From positions 1 through 44,924 of the forward strand of contig JAHDGD010000015.1 in NCBI GenBank assembly GCA_020627825.1: DNA of 44,924 nt. The letters are read 5' to 3'. This document shows positions 35,612-43,227 of this stretch, one piece after another. The notes under the pieces were generated by a model. It saw only the letters and a list, made by a program, of their open reading frames with translations, was not told the DNA's origin and made no database searches. Each line of letters opens with the position of its first letter. Within the stretch, counting starts at the first letter, position 1. Position numbers and translations under genes: made by a program. The stretch comes from Saprospiraceae bacterium (GTDB lineage Bacteria; Bacteroidota; Bacteroidia; Chitinophagales; Saprospiraceae).

Positions 35612-36421
35612 ATGATTTACTATAAGACAAGTGAAGAGATTGAGTTAATCAGACAGAATTGTCTATTGGTCAGCAAAACACTTGCTTTAGTTGCAAGTCT
35701 TATTAAGCCTGGAGTCACGGGTGAATATTTAGATAAAAAAGCAGAGGAGTTCATATTAGATCATGGTGCGAAACCAGGATTCAAAGGGTATAACGATTTT
35801 CCAGCAACTTTATGTATCTCTCCTAATGAATGTGTAGTGCATGGCATCCCTGCTAAGAAGGAATTTGTAGATGGAGATATCGTATCAGTTGATTGTGGTG
35901 TATATCACAATGATTTTTACGGTGATGCTGCCTTTACTTTTGCATTAGGTGAAATTTCTAGTGAGGTATTTGATTTATTGGTTGCTACAAATACTTCTTT
36001 GTACAAGGGGATTGAAATGGCTAAAGTAGGAGCTAGAATAGGGGATATTGGATGGGCCATTCAAGATTATACAGAAAAGACATTGGGTTATGGTGTTGTA
36101 AGAGAGTTAATAGGACATGGGTTGGGCAGAAATTTACACGAAAAGCCAGAAGTTCCTAATTATGGAAGAAGAGGGAAAGGTATTAAACTGAAGCAAGGTT
36201 TAGTTATTGCTATCGAGCCTATGGTAAATCTTGGAACAAAAGCAGTAATGACAGCTCAAGACGGATGGACTATAGTTACAAAGGATAAGTTGCAAAGTGC
36301 TCACTTTGAGCATACTATTGCAGTAACAAAAGATGGGCCTGATATTTTATCTAATCATAGCTTTATTTTTGATGAAATAAAAAATAACTCGGAAATTGTT
36401 GATATTTCGATAAAAAAGTAG
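35612..36421 (+). CDS. map: Methionine aminopeptidase, type I
   Basis: It removes the N-terminal Met from new proteins. The 269-aa pita-bread fold protein shows the metal ligands in DGDIVSVDCGVYHNDFYGDAAFTF, GHGLGRNLHEKPEVPNYG (His), IAIEPMV (Glu) and AHFEHTIAVT (Glu/His). The catalytic His is in CVVHGIP. It carries a slightly longer C-terminal tail after the core (FIFDEIKNNSEIVDISIKK). Confidence 0.97.
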   Translation: MIYYKTSEEIELIRQNCLLVSKTLALVASLIKPGVTGEYLDKKAEEFILDHGAKPGFKGYNDFPATLCISPNECVVHGIPAKKEFVDGDIVSVDCGVYHNDFYGDAAFTFALGEISSEVFDLLVATNTSLYKGIEMAKVGARIGDIGWAIQDYTEKTLGYGVVRELIGHGLGRNLHEKPEVPNYGRRGKGIKLKQGLVIAIEPMVNLGTKAVMTAQDGWTIVTKDKLQSAHFEHTIAVTKDGPDILSNHSFIFDEIKNNSEIVDISIKK

Positions 36422-36445
36422 ATATTTGCAGTCCGAAAAAAAAAG

Positions 36446-36664
36446 ATGGCTAAACAAGATCTAATTAAACAAGACGGAATCATTGAAGAAGCGCTTTCAA
36501 ACGCAATGTTTAGAGTGAAATTAGAAAATGGTCATTCTATAGTTGCAACTATATCTGGAAAGATGCGTATGAATTATATTCGAATCCTTCCAAGCGATAA
36601 AGTAGCAGTTGAAATGTCTCCATATGATTTAACACGAGGTAGAATAACGTATAGATATAAGTAA
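36446..36664 (+). CDS. infA: Translation initiation factor IF-1
   Basis: The 72-aa OB-fold factor blocks the A site during initiation. It has [72 protein letters not shown], the full IF-1 length. It is followed by a 126-bp AT-rich gap with a weak hairpin (AAATTG/CAATTT, 36696-36715). Confidence 0.98.
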   Translation: MAKQDLIKQDGIIEEALSNAMFRVKLENGHSIVATISGKMRMNYIRILPSDKVAVEMSPYDLTRGRITYRYK

Positions 36665-36790
36665 TTGATTTATAGTTATTTTGTTGTGTTTTGTTAAATT
36701 GGGTTTTCGCAATTTTATAAAAATATTTAAAGACGAAAAGGCAAATTGATTTTCTGACTTTAGTAATCTTTTGATATAAAATAGGAACTA

Positions 36791-36907
36791 ATGAAAGTAA
36801 AAGCATCTATCAAAAAGAGATCTGCAGATTGCAAAATCGTACGCAGAAAAGGAAAGCTTTATGTTATTAACAAAAAGAACCCTAGATTTAAACAAAGACA
36901 AGGGTAA
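36791..36907 (+). CDS. rpmJ: 50S ribosomal protein L36 (zinc-free type)
   Basis: A 38-aa gene reading [17 protein letters not shown]... and ending FKQRQG. Only one of the usual Cys3His zinc ligands is present (Cys14); the others are Ser11, Asn27 and Phe33, so it is the zinc-independent form. It is too short for many gene finders but unmistakable between infA and rpsM. Confidence 0.96.
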   Translation: MKVKASIKKRSADCKIVRRKGKLYVINKKNPRFKQRQG

Positions 36908-36923
36908 TTATAGATTTTAGATT

Positions 36924-37301
36924 ATGGCAAGGATATCAGGAGTAGATCTTCCTAAAAATAAACGTGGCGAAATTGCATTAACTTACATCTATGGAGTTGG
37001 TTTGTCAACTGCAAAGGAAATTCTAGATAAAGTTGGTATTGATCACAATACTAAAGTTACAGATTGGACTGATGAGAATGTTAAGCAAATTTCAATTTTA
37101 CTTCAGAATGAGTATACAGTTGAAGGTGAACTTAGATCTGAAGTGCAGTTAAACATTAAGCGTTTAATGGATATTGCATGTTATAGAGGTTTAAGACATC
37201 GTAAAGGTTTACCTTTAAGAGGTCAAAGGACTCAAACAAATGCAAGAACTAGAAAAGGAAAGAGAAAAACTGTTGCTAACAAAAAGAAAGCAACTAAATA
37301 A
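36924..37301 (+). CDS. rpsM: 30S ribosomal protein S13
   Basis: The 125-aa S13 lies in the subunit head near P-site tRNA. It has [34 protein letters not shown] and [37 protein letters not shown], with the basic C-terminal tail. It opens the alpha block. Confidence 0.98.
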   Translation: MARISGVDLPKNKRGEIALTYIYGVGLSTAKEILDKVGIDHNTKVTDWTDENVKQISILLQNEYTVEGELRSEVQLNIKRLMDIACYRGLRHRKGLPLRGQRTQTNARTRKGKRKTVANKKKATK

Positions 37302-37328
37302 TTAGAAGCCTCATAAGTATTTAATATC

Positions 37329-37715
37329 ATGGCAAAAGATAGAAAAGTAAAGAAAAGAAAAGTTGTTGTGGGTCCTCAAGGGACAGCTCACATAAAGGCA
37401 TCTTTCAATAATATCATTATATCACTATGTAATAAGCAAGGGCAAGTAATTTCTTGGGCTTCTGCTGGTAAAGCAGGTTTTAGAGGTTCAAAAAAGAATA
37501 CTCCTTACGCAGCTCAGGTTGCTGCTGCTGATGCAGCTCAGGTTGCTTATGATGCTGGAATGAGATCAATTGAGGTTTTTGTAAAAGGTCCAGGTTCAGG
37601 AAGAGAGGCTGCAATAAGAGCAATTGATGGTGCAGGAATTAAAGTGACTCGTATTCATGATGTTACCCCAATTCCACACAATGGATGTCGTCCTCCAAAG
37701 AAAAGAAGAGTTTAA
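37329..37715 (+). CDS. rpsK: 30S ribosomal protein S11
   Basis: The 128-aa S11 lies on the platform. It has [49 protein letters not shown] and [44 protein letters not shown]. It is in the standard position after S13. Confidence 0.98.
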   Translation: MAKDRKVKKRKVVVGPQGTAHIKASFNNIIISLCNKQGQVISWASAGKAGFRGSKKNTPYAAQVAAADAAQVAYDAGMRSIEVFVKGPGSGREAAIRAIDGAGIKVTRIHDVTPIPHNGCRPPKKRRV

Positions 37716-37745
37716 TCTATAATTCACAATTAAGATAGTCAGATA

Positions 37746-38357
37746 ATGGCAAGATATACAGGTCCAAAAACAAAAAAAGCAAGAGCTTTCGGAGAAGCAA
37801 TTTATGGCCCCGATAAATCTTTTGATAAAAAGAAGTATGCTCCAGGTATGCATGGTAATAATAGAAGAAGACGTCAAAAGTCTGACTATGCATTACAGCT
37901 TATGGAAAAACAAAAGGCTAAATATACATACGGTGTCTTAGAAAGACAGTTCCGTAATCTTTTTGAAAAAGCTAGTAGAAAAGGGGGGGTAACTGGTGAA
38001 GTATTACTTCAATTTCTAGAAACTAGATTGGACAATGTTGTATTTAGATTGGGTATTGCTCCAACAAGAAGAGCTGCTAGACAATTAGTGAATCATAGAC
38101 ACATTCTTGTGAATGGAGTTCTAAATAATATTCCTTCTGCTGCAATGCGTCCTGGTGATGTTATTTCTGTAAGAGGTAAGTCTGCTAATAATACAAACAT
38201 TGTAGAGTCGATCAATACTAAATCTGAAGTAAGAAACTTTGGTTGGTTAGAGTGGAACAAAGATAGAATGGAGGGAAAAGTTCTTGAATTTCCTGAAAGA
38301 GAGGCTATTCCAGAAAAAATAAACGAGCAACTTATTGTAGAACTTTACTCTAAGTAA
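37746..38357 (+). CDS. rpsD: 30S ribosomal protein S4
   Basis: The 203-aa primary 16S-binding protein starts [21 protein letters not shown]. It lacks the zinc-finger Cys cluster of some S4 proteins and contains the S4 RNA-binding domain ([35 protein letters not shown]). S4 represses the alpha operon in E. coli; no site was seen here. A run of G occurs at about 37983-37989 inside the gene. Confidence 0.98.
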   Translation: MARYTGPKTKKARAFGEAIYGPDKSFDKKKYAPGMHGNNRRRRQKSDYALQLMEKQKAKYTYGVLERQFRNLFEKASRKGGVTGEVLLQFLETRLDNVVFRLGIAPTRRAARQLVNHRHILVNGVLNNIPSAAMRPGDVISVRGKSANNTNIVESINTKSEVRNFGWLEWNKDRMEGKVLEFPEREAIPEKINEQLIVELYSK

Positions 38358-38408
38358 TTTCTTTTATTATTTTTCATCCCATTTTTTTGACTTTATAAAA
38401 ATAGCTAT

Positions 38409-39407
38409 ATGAGTATCCTTAATTTTCAGAAGCCTGATAAAATAATTTTACAAAAAGCAGATGACTTTGATGGTTCATTTGAATTCAGGCCTTTAGAACA
38501 AGGTTTTGGACAAACTATAGGTAATTCTTTGAGAAGAATTCTTCTTTCTTCACTAGAAGGATATGCAATATCAGCGGTAAGAATAGCTGGAGTTGATCAT
38601 GAATTTGCTACAATAAAAGGTGTAGTAGAAGATATGGTGCAAATTATTTTGAACCTAAAACAAGTGCGTTTAAAAGCTGTTAATGCTTCTGATGATAGTG
38701 TTGAAGAAAAGATTTATCTCACCGTAAGTGGTAAAGAGCAATTCCTTGCTGGTGAGTTGAGTAATTCCAATAATATTTTTGAAGTAATGAATCCGGATCA
38801 TGTTATCTGTAACATGGAACCATTTGTGAATTTAGAAATCGAATTAACAGTTACCAAAGGTAGAGGATATGTTCCTGCTTCTGAAAATTTACCAAAAGAT
38901 GCCTCAATTGGTGTAATTCCAGTTGACGCGATCTATACACCAATTAAAAAAGTAGCATACAAAGTTTCAGCCACTCGTGTTGGTCAAAAAACTGATTATG
39001 AACAACTAAATATTGATGTTCAAACTGACGGAACTATCCATCCTGAAGAAGCTATTAAAGAAGCAAGTAGAATCATGATTCAACACCTTATGTTGATCAC
39101 AGATGAGAACATCACATTTGATGATGCTTCAACAAGAGAAGATAATGTCGTAGATGAGCACATCTTACATATGAGAAAGCTTCTAAAAACATCTTTAGAA
39201 GATTTAGATTTATCAGTGAGAGCTTATAATTGTTTAAAAGCTGCTAAAATAGATAGCTTAGGAGAACTTGTTAGATATGATACTCATGAGCTTCTTAAGT
39301 TCAGAAATTTTGGTAAGAAATCTTTAGTTGAAATTGAAGAGTTACTTGTACAAAAAGGCCTTACATTCGGAATGGATTTATCTAAGTATAAATTAGAAGA
39401 AGATTAA
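38409..39407 (+). CDS. rpoA: DNA-directed RNA polymerase subunit alpha
   Basis: The 332-aa alpha subunit has the assembly domain (GFGQTIGNSLRRILLSSLEGYAISAVRI) and the C-terminal domain, with LDLSVRAYNCLKAAKIDSLGELVRYDTHELLKFRNFGKKSLVEIEE, for DNA and activator contacts. It follows S4 after 51 bp. A 99-bp gap with a locally GC-rich segment separates it from rplQ. Confidence 0.98.
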   Translation: MSILNFQKPDKIILQKADDFDGSFEFRPLEQGFGQTIGNSLRRILLSSLEGYAISAVRIAGVDHEFATIKGVVEDMVQIILNLKQVRLKAVNASDDSVEEKIYLTVSGKEQFLAGELSNSNNIFEVMNPDHVICNMEPFVNLEIELTVTKGRGYVPASENLPKDASIGVIPVDAIYTPIKKVAYKVSATRVGQKTDYEQLNIDVQTDGTIHPEEAIKEASRIMIQHLMLITDENITFDDASTREDNVVDEHILHMRKLLKTSLEDLDLSVRAYNCLKAAKIDSLGELVRYDTHELLKFRNFGKKSLVEIEELLVQKGLTFGMDLSKYKLEED

Positions 39408-39506
39408 TACTATTCGATCGATCATACATTGATTGACGATCTTTAAATATTGCATTAACCGCGCTGGATTCGCTGCGTAGAGTGGTGCGAAGTAAACAAT
39501 TTTAAA

Positions 39507-39977
39507 ATGAGACACAGTAAAAAGTTTAACCACTTAGGGCGTAAAAAAGGACATAGAAAAGCTTTACTTAAAAACTTGACTATAGCTTTATTTACGCACA
39601 AAAGAATTAATACAACTTTGGCAAAAGCTAAATCTTTGAGAGTTCATGCGGAACCTCTTATTACAAAGAGTAAAAAGAATACAACACACTCAAGAAGAGT
39701 AGTATTTTCATATTTACAAGATAAAGATGCAACTAATGAGCTTTTTACAACAATTGCTCCTAAAGTAGCTGATCGTCCTGGAGGATATTTAAGAATAATC
39801 AAGACTGGATTTAGAAAAGGTGATGGTGCGGAAACTGCTATGATTGAATTTGTAGATTTCAACGAAACGTATACAAATACAAAAGCTGGTTCTGGTAAGA
39901 AGAGAAGATCAAGAAGAGGTGGAAAGAAAGCAAGTAACGTGGTTACTCCTCCTGTTCAGTCTAATGAAGAAGAATAA
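39507..39977 (+). CDS. rplQ: 50S ribosomal protein L17
   Basis: The 156-aa L17 starts [45 protein letters not shown], with the family core to [29 protein letters not shown]. About 40 extra residues ([31 protein letters not shown]) extend the C-terminus with a basic and then an acidic tail. It is the last gene of the operon. Confidence 0.97.
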   Translation: MRHSKKFNHLGRKKGHRKALLKNLTIALFTHKRINTTLAKAKSLRVHAEPLITKSKKNTTHSRRVVFSYLQDKDATNELFTTIAPKVADRPGGYLRIIKTGFRKGDGAETAMIEFVDFNETYTNTKAGSGKKRRSRRGGKKASNVVTPPVQSNEEE

Positions 39978-39996
39978 ATTAAAGAAAGGATATTTT

Positions 39997-40028
39997 AAGG
40001 GCATGCATTCATTTGTATGCCCTTTTTT
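39997..40028 (+). terminator. Terminator of the ribosomal operon
   Basis: AAGGGCATGCA (39997-40007) pairs with TGTATGCCCTT (40014-40024), with one G-U pair, and is followed by T residues. It ends the 18-kb transcription unit 20 bp after rplQ. Confidence 0.9.
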
Positions 40029-40067
40029 AGTGGGATTATTTTTACAATTTTCCTCTAATACCATGTA

Positions 40068-40306
40068 ATACTATTGGCACTCCAAAATGCGGCATATCTA
40101 TCTACTAAAATGATTAATTTCTGCGTTGCATTTCATCCGAAACATCAAGTTTCGGTTCACAACTTAGTTTAACTCCAACGTCGAAATACTTGCTTGTGCA
40201 GGAACAGTTGTTCATTCGTCGTATCTACGGATAACTGCGTTTTACGCCTTGAACTTAATCATTTTACTAGCGATATTTAATGCGGCATTTTGAAATGCAA
40301 ATAGTG
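40068..40306. mobile_element. MITE-like element, copy A
   Basis: A 239-bp non-coding element with long imperfect terminal inverted repeats of about 50 bp. The left end (TACTATT, then CCAAAATGCGGCAT and CTACTAAAATGATTAA) matches the inverse of the right end. It has an internal hairpin CCGAAAC/GTTTCGG at 40137-40155. A second copy in the same orientation lies at 40937-41177. It has no ORF and may be a relic or non-autonomous transposon. Possible short TAA duplications flank it. Confidence 0.7.
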
Positions 40307-40361
40307 TAAATTCAAAATTGTCGCATAAATTCTTCTTAAAATAAGTAATTTCGTCCTTAAT

Positions 40362-40429
40362 AAATATCGAAGAAGCTAAGGCTTTTCCTATATTTTATAT
40401 GACGAACTTACCTATTCGTGATTGAATTT
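40362..40429. repeat. Degenerate direct repeat, copy 1
   Basis: AAATATCGAAGAAGCTAAGG and following bases to CACTTACCTATTCG-like sequence match 40799-40865 in the same orientation with scattered changes (for example AGCTAAGGCTTTTCCT against AGCTTAGGCTATTCCT). It is distinct from the MITE-like element. Confidence 0.45.
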
Positions 40430-40493
40430 AATAAATTTAAATGACATAATTTTTGGAAGTAAGAGCACTCTTTTAACTATATATAAATATCAA

Positions 40494-40526
40494 AAAAAAA
40501 ATGCGCCATGGAACTGGAGCATTTTT
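40494..40526. terminator. Orphan terminator-like hairpin
   Basis: AAAAATGC and GCATTTTT pair around CGCCATGGAACTGGA-like loop sequence (two further C-G pairs), with A/T runs on both sides, so it could stop transcription in either direction. No gene abuts it. Confidence 0.5.
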
Positions 40527-40662
40527 CTCTGTCTCTTATCCAAAGTTTTACCACAATTGATGTATAATGGGTAAGAGTGTACGCAAAAGTAAGACTAACT
40601 GCTTTATTATCATAAATTTATATACTCAAATTATAGACTATAAAAGTTAAAGTTTTTACTTG

Positions 40663-40703
40663 TACTACCCCCCCCATATATGATGAATGTCATGGGAGTA
40701 GTT
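40663..40703 (+). terminator. Orphan hairpin with C8 tract followed by a T-run
   Basis: ACTACC...CCCAT pairs with ATGGGAGTAGT across a tract of eight C (40668-40675), then TTTTT follows. It is terminator-like on the plus strand and far from any annotated gene. Confidence 0.5.
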
Positions 40704-40798
40704 TTTCGTACTTTTCTCTTTATTATTCTTTTTAACTCTATAATAAGAGCCTTTTAAGGAATTCGATTATTCGATTTACAACGTGATTTCTTTTTCAG

Positions 40799-40865
40799 AA
40801 ATATCAAAGTAGCTTAGGCTATTCCTCAATTTTATAATTCGAATCACCTATTTGTATTTTGAATG
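40799..40865. repeat. Degenerate direct repeat, copy 2
   Basis: Matches 40362-40429 in the same orientation. It precedes MITE-like copy B, whereas copy 1 follows copy A, so the arrangement is not a simple tandem duplication. Confidence 0.45.
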
Positions 40866-40936
40866 TAGCACAGACCTTTTAATAGTTTAATGGTATTAAA
40901 TTAAAAGTGTTCTCTTTGATTTCTGCTTTCGTAATT

Positions 40937-41177
40937 ATACTATTTGCATTCCACAATGCCGCATATCTATCTACTAAAAGGATTAATTTCTACCCTGCAT
41001 CCCATCCGAAACATCAAGTTTCAGTTCACAACTTATTTCGACTTCAACGTAGAAATTCTTGCTGACGCATAAACAGTTGTTCATTCGTCGTATCTACTGA
41101 TATAACTGCGCCTTTCGCCTTGGGCTTAATCATTTTATAAGCGATATTTAATGCGACATTTTGGAGTGTAAACAGTA
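40937..41177. mobile_element. MITE-like element, copy B
   Basis: About 240 bp, co-linear with 40068-40306 and by eye identical at roughly four in five bases. It shares CATATCTATCTACTAAAA, the CCGAAACATCAAGTTTC hairpin region, CAGTTGTTCATTCGTCGTAT and GCGATATTTAATGCG. The terminal inverted repeats (TACTATTTGCATTCC, and TACTGTTTACACTCC on the inverse) are retained. The A copy's CCGAAAC/GTTTCGG stem has one G-to-A change here. The gene-free stretch 39978-41475 holds these copies, the repeats and hairpins listed above, and no ORF I can support. Confidence 0.7.
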
Positions 41178-41200
41178 TTAATCCCGATCTCAGTTTATAC
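41178..41200. repeat. Single CCCGAACTCAG-type arm next to MITE copy B
   Basis: AATCCCGATCTCAGTTTAT closely matches the right arm of the element upstream of rpsL (AATTCTGAACTCAGTTTAT). No partner arm was found on the other side, so this may be a broken or solo end. Confidence 0.5.
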
Positions 41201-41475
41201 CTATTCGTTTACTACATTTAAGTAAGATTGTTTACCCAAAATTCTGTTAATCAATTTTTTGAAATGTAAAGTGAGAATTTATGTTTAATGTAAGCTAAAA
41301 TTTCGAATAATCATTTTGGATATTGCGCAATAAATCTTTTTATATACTAATTGTGGGTGTATTTTCAATACATAATATGTTGACTTTTACTATATATTAT
41401 ACTATTTTGCAATTTAGAAATACATCACTTGTACATCATGACATATTATTCATAAAAACTCTTAAACACTAATTT

Positions 41476-43020
41476 ATGCAAAAGATAAGCTTTAGGTATC
41501 TAATCCTATTGATGGCGGGATTTTTCGTATATTCTTGTTCACAGCAAGATTTTAACGAAAAGGAAATGGAAACTCCTACACCTGATCGATACACATTTGA
41601 AGAAATTAAAGAAGAAGTTATTTCATCTTTAAAGAATGGAACAACATTCTCTTGGGAGAATCAAAATGATGCAATGATTTATAGCGCAACTATGCTATCT
41701 GACTCCTTTCTTTCGATAGGGTATACAATAGATCCTGATTTCGATATTATAAAGAATATACATACTATTGATATTACTTCACCTGAATGGGTGAAAGCTA
41801 GATTGGAAATTGAAAACTTGATTCTTTCTTCAGAAGAAAAAGGATACTCAAATACAATATCTATAAGAGACCTCCAACCTTATGGGCAAGTTGATGTTCT
41901 TCCTCAAATTATTGTAAAAGTTCAATTCAAAGAAACTATTGAATTATTGCGCAATCATCCAAATGTTCGTTTTACTGAGCCATTAGGATTTAATATATCG
42001 GATGTTGTACAAGTTGATCGAAGTGATTCAGGTTGTAGTGGAAACCCTAATTATGGCATAAATACAGCTGATTATACTACAATAGATCCTGGAATAAAAT
42101 TGCCTTGGAATTTCACGAATCATAATATTGATGATGCCTGGGACAATTCTAGTCAAGGAGACAATGTAAAAGTATGTATCATTGATACTGGCGCCAGTTT
42201 TAGCCAAGACAACTTAGGAAGTAATTTTAATTCTGGATATAGTTCTGGTCGTACTGTTGAAAAATATAGCACGAAATACTCTGGTTCATGGTGGTGGAAA
42301 ACATTGGATTCTCCTGATGATCCTTGTGGGCATGGTACATCAATGGCTGGTCACGCTTCTGCTCCTCGAAGTAATGATGGGAATTCAGTAGGTGTTGCGT
42401 ATCAATCTAACTTAATGTCTATAAGAGCTGTTGAAGATGTGATCATTTCTACTTCTAATGAACGTAATGGAGTTCGAGATGCACTTGTGTTAGCTGGAAA
42501 TAGTTCGGCTAAAGTTATAAGTATGTCTATAGGAACTCCTTTTTACAGTAGTACGGTTGCTGATGGCGTATTTTATGCATATAACAAGCAAAAATTAATG
42601 TTTGGTGCTGCAGGAACATCTTTATCGTGGACGAGTTGGTACCCTGTTATTTTCCCAGCAAATATGTCACAAGTTAGAGCTGTTACTGGAGTTAAAAATA
42701 CTTCAAATCTACAGAAATGTACAACTTGTCATGAAGGTCCTGAAGTTGATTTCGTAATTATAATGGAAAGAGCTTCAGATAGTGATCGTGTTTCTGTTTC
42801 ATTAGCGAGATATAGTGATCAACCTAAATATGTAGGAGGGTCGTCGTCTGCAACAGCAACAACAGCAGGAATTGCAACTATGGTATGGGCACAAAACCCA
42901 TCTGCCACAAGAGCCACCATTTTGGATGTTTTAAAGAATGCAACAAGTTTGTATCCTAGCCGTGATAGTGATTTAGGCTGGGGAACTATAGATGCACTAG
43001 AAGCTGTAAACGGAATTTAA
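41476..43020 (+). CDS. S8 (subtilisin-like) serine peptidase lipoprotein with CXXCH motif
   Basis: The 514-aa product has a lipoprotein signal peptide (MQKISFRYLILLMAGFFVYSC, Cys21). A propeptide-like region runs to about 175, followed by an S8 domain. The catalytic triad is Asp237 in CIIDTGAS, His286 in CGHGTSMAGHASA, and Ser457 in GGSSSATATTAG, aligning with the usual GTSMAxPxxAG. The oxyanion Asn of the AAGN motif is replaced by Thr381 (FGAAGTS). A KCTTCHEG segment at 414-421 carries a c-type heme motif between the oxyanion strand and the Ser motif. Reduced or altered activity is possible. It probably acts at the outer surface. It is alone, followed by a palindrome and a strong terminator. 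Confidence 0.88.
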   Translation: MQKISFRYLILLMAGFFVYSCSQQDFNEKEMETPTPDRYTFEEIKEEVISSLKNGTTFSWENQNDAMIYSATMLSDSFLSIGYTIDPDFDIIKNIHTIDITSPEWVKARLEIENLILSSEEKGYSNTISIRDLQPYGQVDVLPQIIVKVQFKETIELLRNHPNVRFTEPLGFNISDVVQVDRSDSGCSGNPNYGINTADYTTIDPGIKLPWNFTNHNIDDAWDNSSQGDNVKVCIIDTGASFSQDNLGSNFNSGYSSGRTVEKYSTKYSGSWWWKTLDSPDDPCGHGTSMAGHASAPRSNDGNSVGVAYQSNLMSIRAVEDVIISTSNERNGVRDALVLAGNSSAKVISMSIGTPFYSSTVADGVFYAYNKQKLMFGAAGTSLSWTSWYPVIFPANMSQVRAVTGVKNTSNLQKCTTCHEGPEVDFVIIMERASDSDRVSVSLARYSDQPKYVGGSSSATATTAGIATMVWAQNPSATRATILDVLKNATSLYPSRDSDLGWGTIDALEAVNGI

Positions 43021-43028
43021 AAATATAC

Positions 43029-43052
43029 TTTTTTGGGCTCGAGCCCAAAAAA
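43029..43052. repeat. Perfect 24-bp palindrome with GGGCTCGAGCCC core
   Basis: Same 24 bases as 18653-18676, here starting 8 bp after the S8 peptidase stop and immediately before the terminator. Confidence 0.85.
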
Positions 43053-43055
43053 ATA

Positions 43056-43096
43056 AAGATCACCTATTATTCTTTTATAGTAGGTGATCTTTTTAG
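43056..43096 (+). terminator. Terminator of the S8 peptidase gene
   Basis: AAGATCACCTATTA (43056-43069) pairs with TAGTAGGTGATCTT (43078-43091), with one G-U pair and an 8-base loop, followed by T residues. Confidence 0.88.
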
Positions 43097-43227
43097 CTTA
43101 TCTATTTGCGGAAATGACTACATGAATAGAGAATATAGATAAGCAAAGCGAAATTTTGATAAAACTTATATTGTTAAGACCCTATTGATTCTATTTCCGT
43201 TGTTTGATCGGACTAAAAATTAAAAGT

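Noticed and set aside
37983-37989. Run of G inside rpsD as a frameshift site
   Set aside because: The S4 frame reads through normally (KGGVTGE) and the protein is full length.
40068-41177. CRISPR-like spacing of repeats
   Set aside because: Only two long, diverged copies with no regular short repeats, spacers or cas genes.
41385-41420. Promoter upstream of the S8 peptidase (TTG ... TATTTTG)
   Set aside because: The -7 box has one base too few between TA and TTTG, and spacing is poor; not strong enough to list.
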